Shown one piece after another: positions 63,732 through 64,000 of a stretch of DNA of 64,000 nt. Numbering within the stretch: position 1 is the stretch's first letter; every line of letters begins with the position of its first letter. The stretch covers positions 1,804,777 to 1,868,776 of the forward strand of contig NZ_CAIT01000006.1 of assembly GCF_000296815.2 (NCBI RefSeq), given 5' to 3'. The notes below the pieces were generated by a model. That model did no database searches. It was not told where the DNA came from and saw only the letters and a program-made list of their open reading frames with translations. Origin of the DNA: Fibrisoma limi BUZ 3 (GTDB taxonomy: Bacteria; Bacteroidota; Bacteroidia; Cytophagales; Spirosomataceae). The translations under genes and the position numbers were made by a program.

Positions 63732-64000
63732 ATGGAAGCAATACCCTCACTCAAACTCAACCTTTTGCATTGTGGTGCCTTGACAGTAGGCCCTGAGTGG
63801 CAGTTTAATGGGGTAGTCAGTCCATTTTGCAGGCTTTATTTCATTCAGGATGGGGAAGCGTACGTCTGGCACAACCAGCAAAAATACACGTTGAAACCAG
63901 GGAATCTTTATCTGATTCCGAGTTACTCGATCAGTCGCTACCACTGCGATAACACGCTATCTCAGTATTATCTTCATTTTCTGGAAGAAACCGAAACCGG
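63732..64000 (+). CDS. AraC-type transcriptional regulator, N-terminal part (runs off the window)
   Basis: An open frame from the ATG at 63732 to the window edge (89 codons). It reads MEAIPSLKLNLLHCG, then a cupin-like sensor pattern (SPFCRLYFIQDGEAYVWHNQQKYTLKPGNLYLIPSYSISRYHCD, read in pieces), then LSQYYLHFLEE. The G-x-L-x-L-I-P and Y-x-C-D motifs are typical of the ligand-binding domain of AraC regulators in Bacteroidota. The DNA-binding part should lie to the right. It is divergent from the cytochrome/DUF1553 operon and may control it. Confidence 0.75.
   Translation, partial: MEAIPSLKLNLLHCGALTVGPEWQFNGVVSPFCRLYFIQDGEAYVWHNQQKYTLKPGNLYLIPSYSISRYHCDNTLSQYYLHFLEETET

Noticed and set aside
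1-64000. CRISPR arrays, tRNA or rRNA genes, prophage and intact transposases
   Set aside because: No regularly spaced repeats, no cloverleaf or rRNA-like sequence and no transposase or integrase motif were recognised by eye on either strand; a dedicated search was not possible.

Overview
The window looks like a chromosomal segment of a Bacteroidota bacterium of the Cytophagales, most likely Spirosoma or a close relative (inference). Supporting signs are Reg_prop/Y_Y_Y propeller kinases, many secreted proteins and lipoproteins typical of this group, few Shine-Dalgarno sites, and two promoters close to the Bacteroidota consensus (TTG/TTTG, 19-21 bases, TAnnTTTG). No rRNA, tRNA, CRISPR array, phage gene or intact insertion sequence was seen.

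Region by region. 0-4 kb: a small secreted protein, an FAD monooxygenase-like enzyme, a small secreted protein and a membrane-anchored alpha/beta hydrolase. 4-9 kb: two acyl-CoA synthetases and a crotonase, resembling proteobacterial phenylpropenoid (ferulate-type) activation sets. 9-15.4 kb: a DUF5602-type lipoprotein, a macrolide-type glycosyltransferase, a divergent amino acid permease and an MFS transporter. 15.6-20 kb: a TPR histidine kinase followed by a sigma-54 activator of the NtrC type. 20.4-24.2 kb: a lipoprotein, a VOC protein, a tandem GNAT protein and an Xre/RES toxin-antitoxin pair. 24.3-26.4 kb: a cytoplasmic REC-kinase-REC-AraC hybrid.

26.5-47.5 kb is the most striking part: nine genes on the minus strand with short gaps. 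Six are histidine kinases whose C-terminal catalytic modules are almost the same, attached to three kinds of sensor (two beta-propellers with Y_Y_Y, two jelly-roll plus multi-TM, two TPR). None carries a receiver or DNA-binding domain. A secreted S9 peptidase, a P1-family (DmpA-like) peptidase and an esterase-TPR protein lie in the same run.

47.5-57.2 kb mixes ordinary secreted or membrane genes with decayed ones: a kinase C-terminal scrap, a lipoprotein with two frameshifts, a frameshifted and truncated DUF1080 gene beside a DUF4143 ATPase, and a GH29 fucosidase remnant running into an esterase with no proper start. 57.3-63.6 kb is a three-gene operon (DUF2231/cytochrome c/LRR, PSCyt/DUF1549/LamG/DUF1553 and DUF1501) with a divergent AraC-type regulator cut by the right edge.

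The best candidates for something new are the six-kinase array with a shared output module, a perfect 22-bp inverted repeat inside the signal-peptide codons of the 15.6 kb kinase, and recurrent CCCC-N5/6-GGGG palindromes in intergenic regions.
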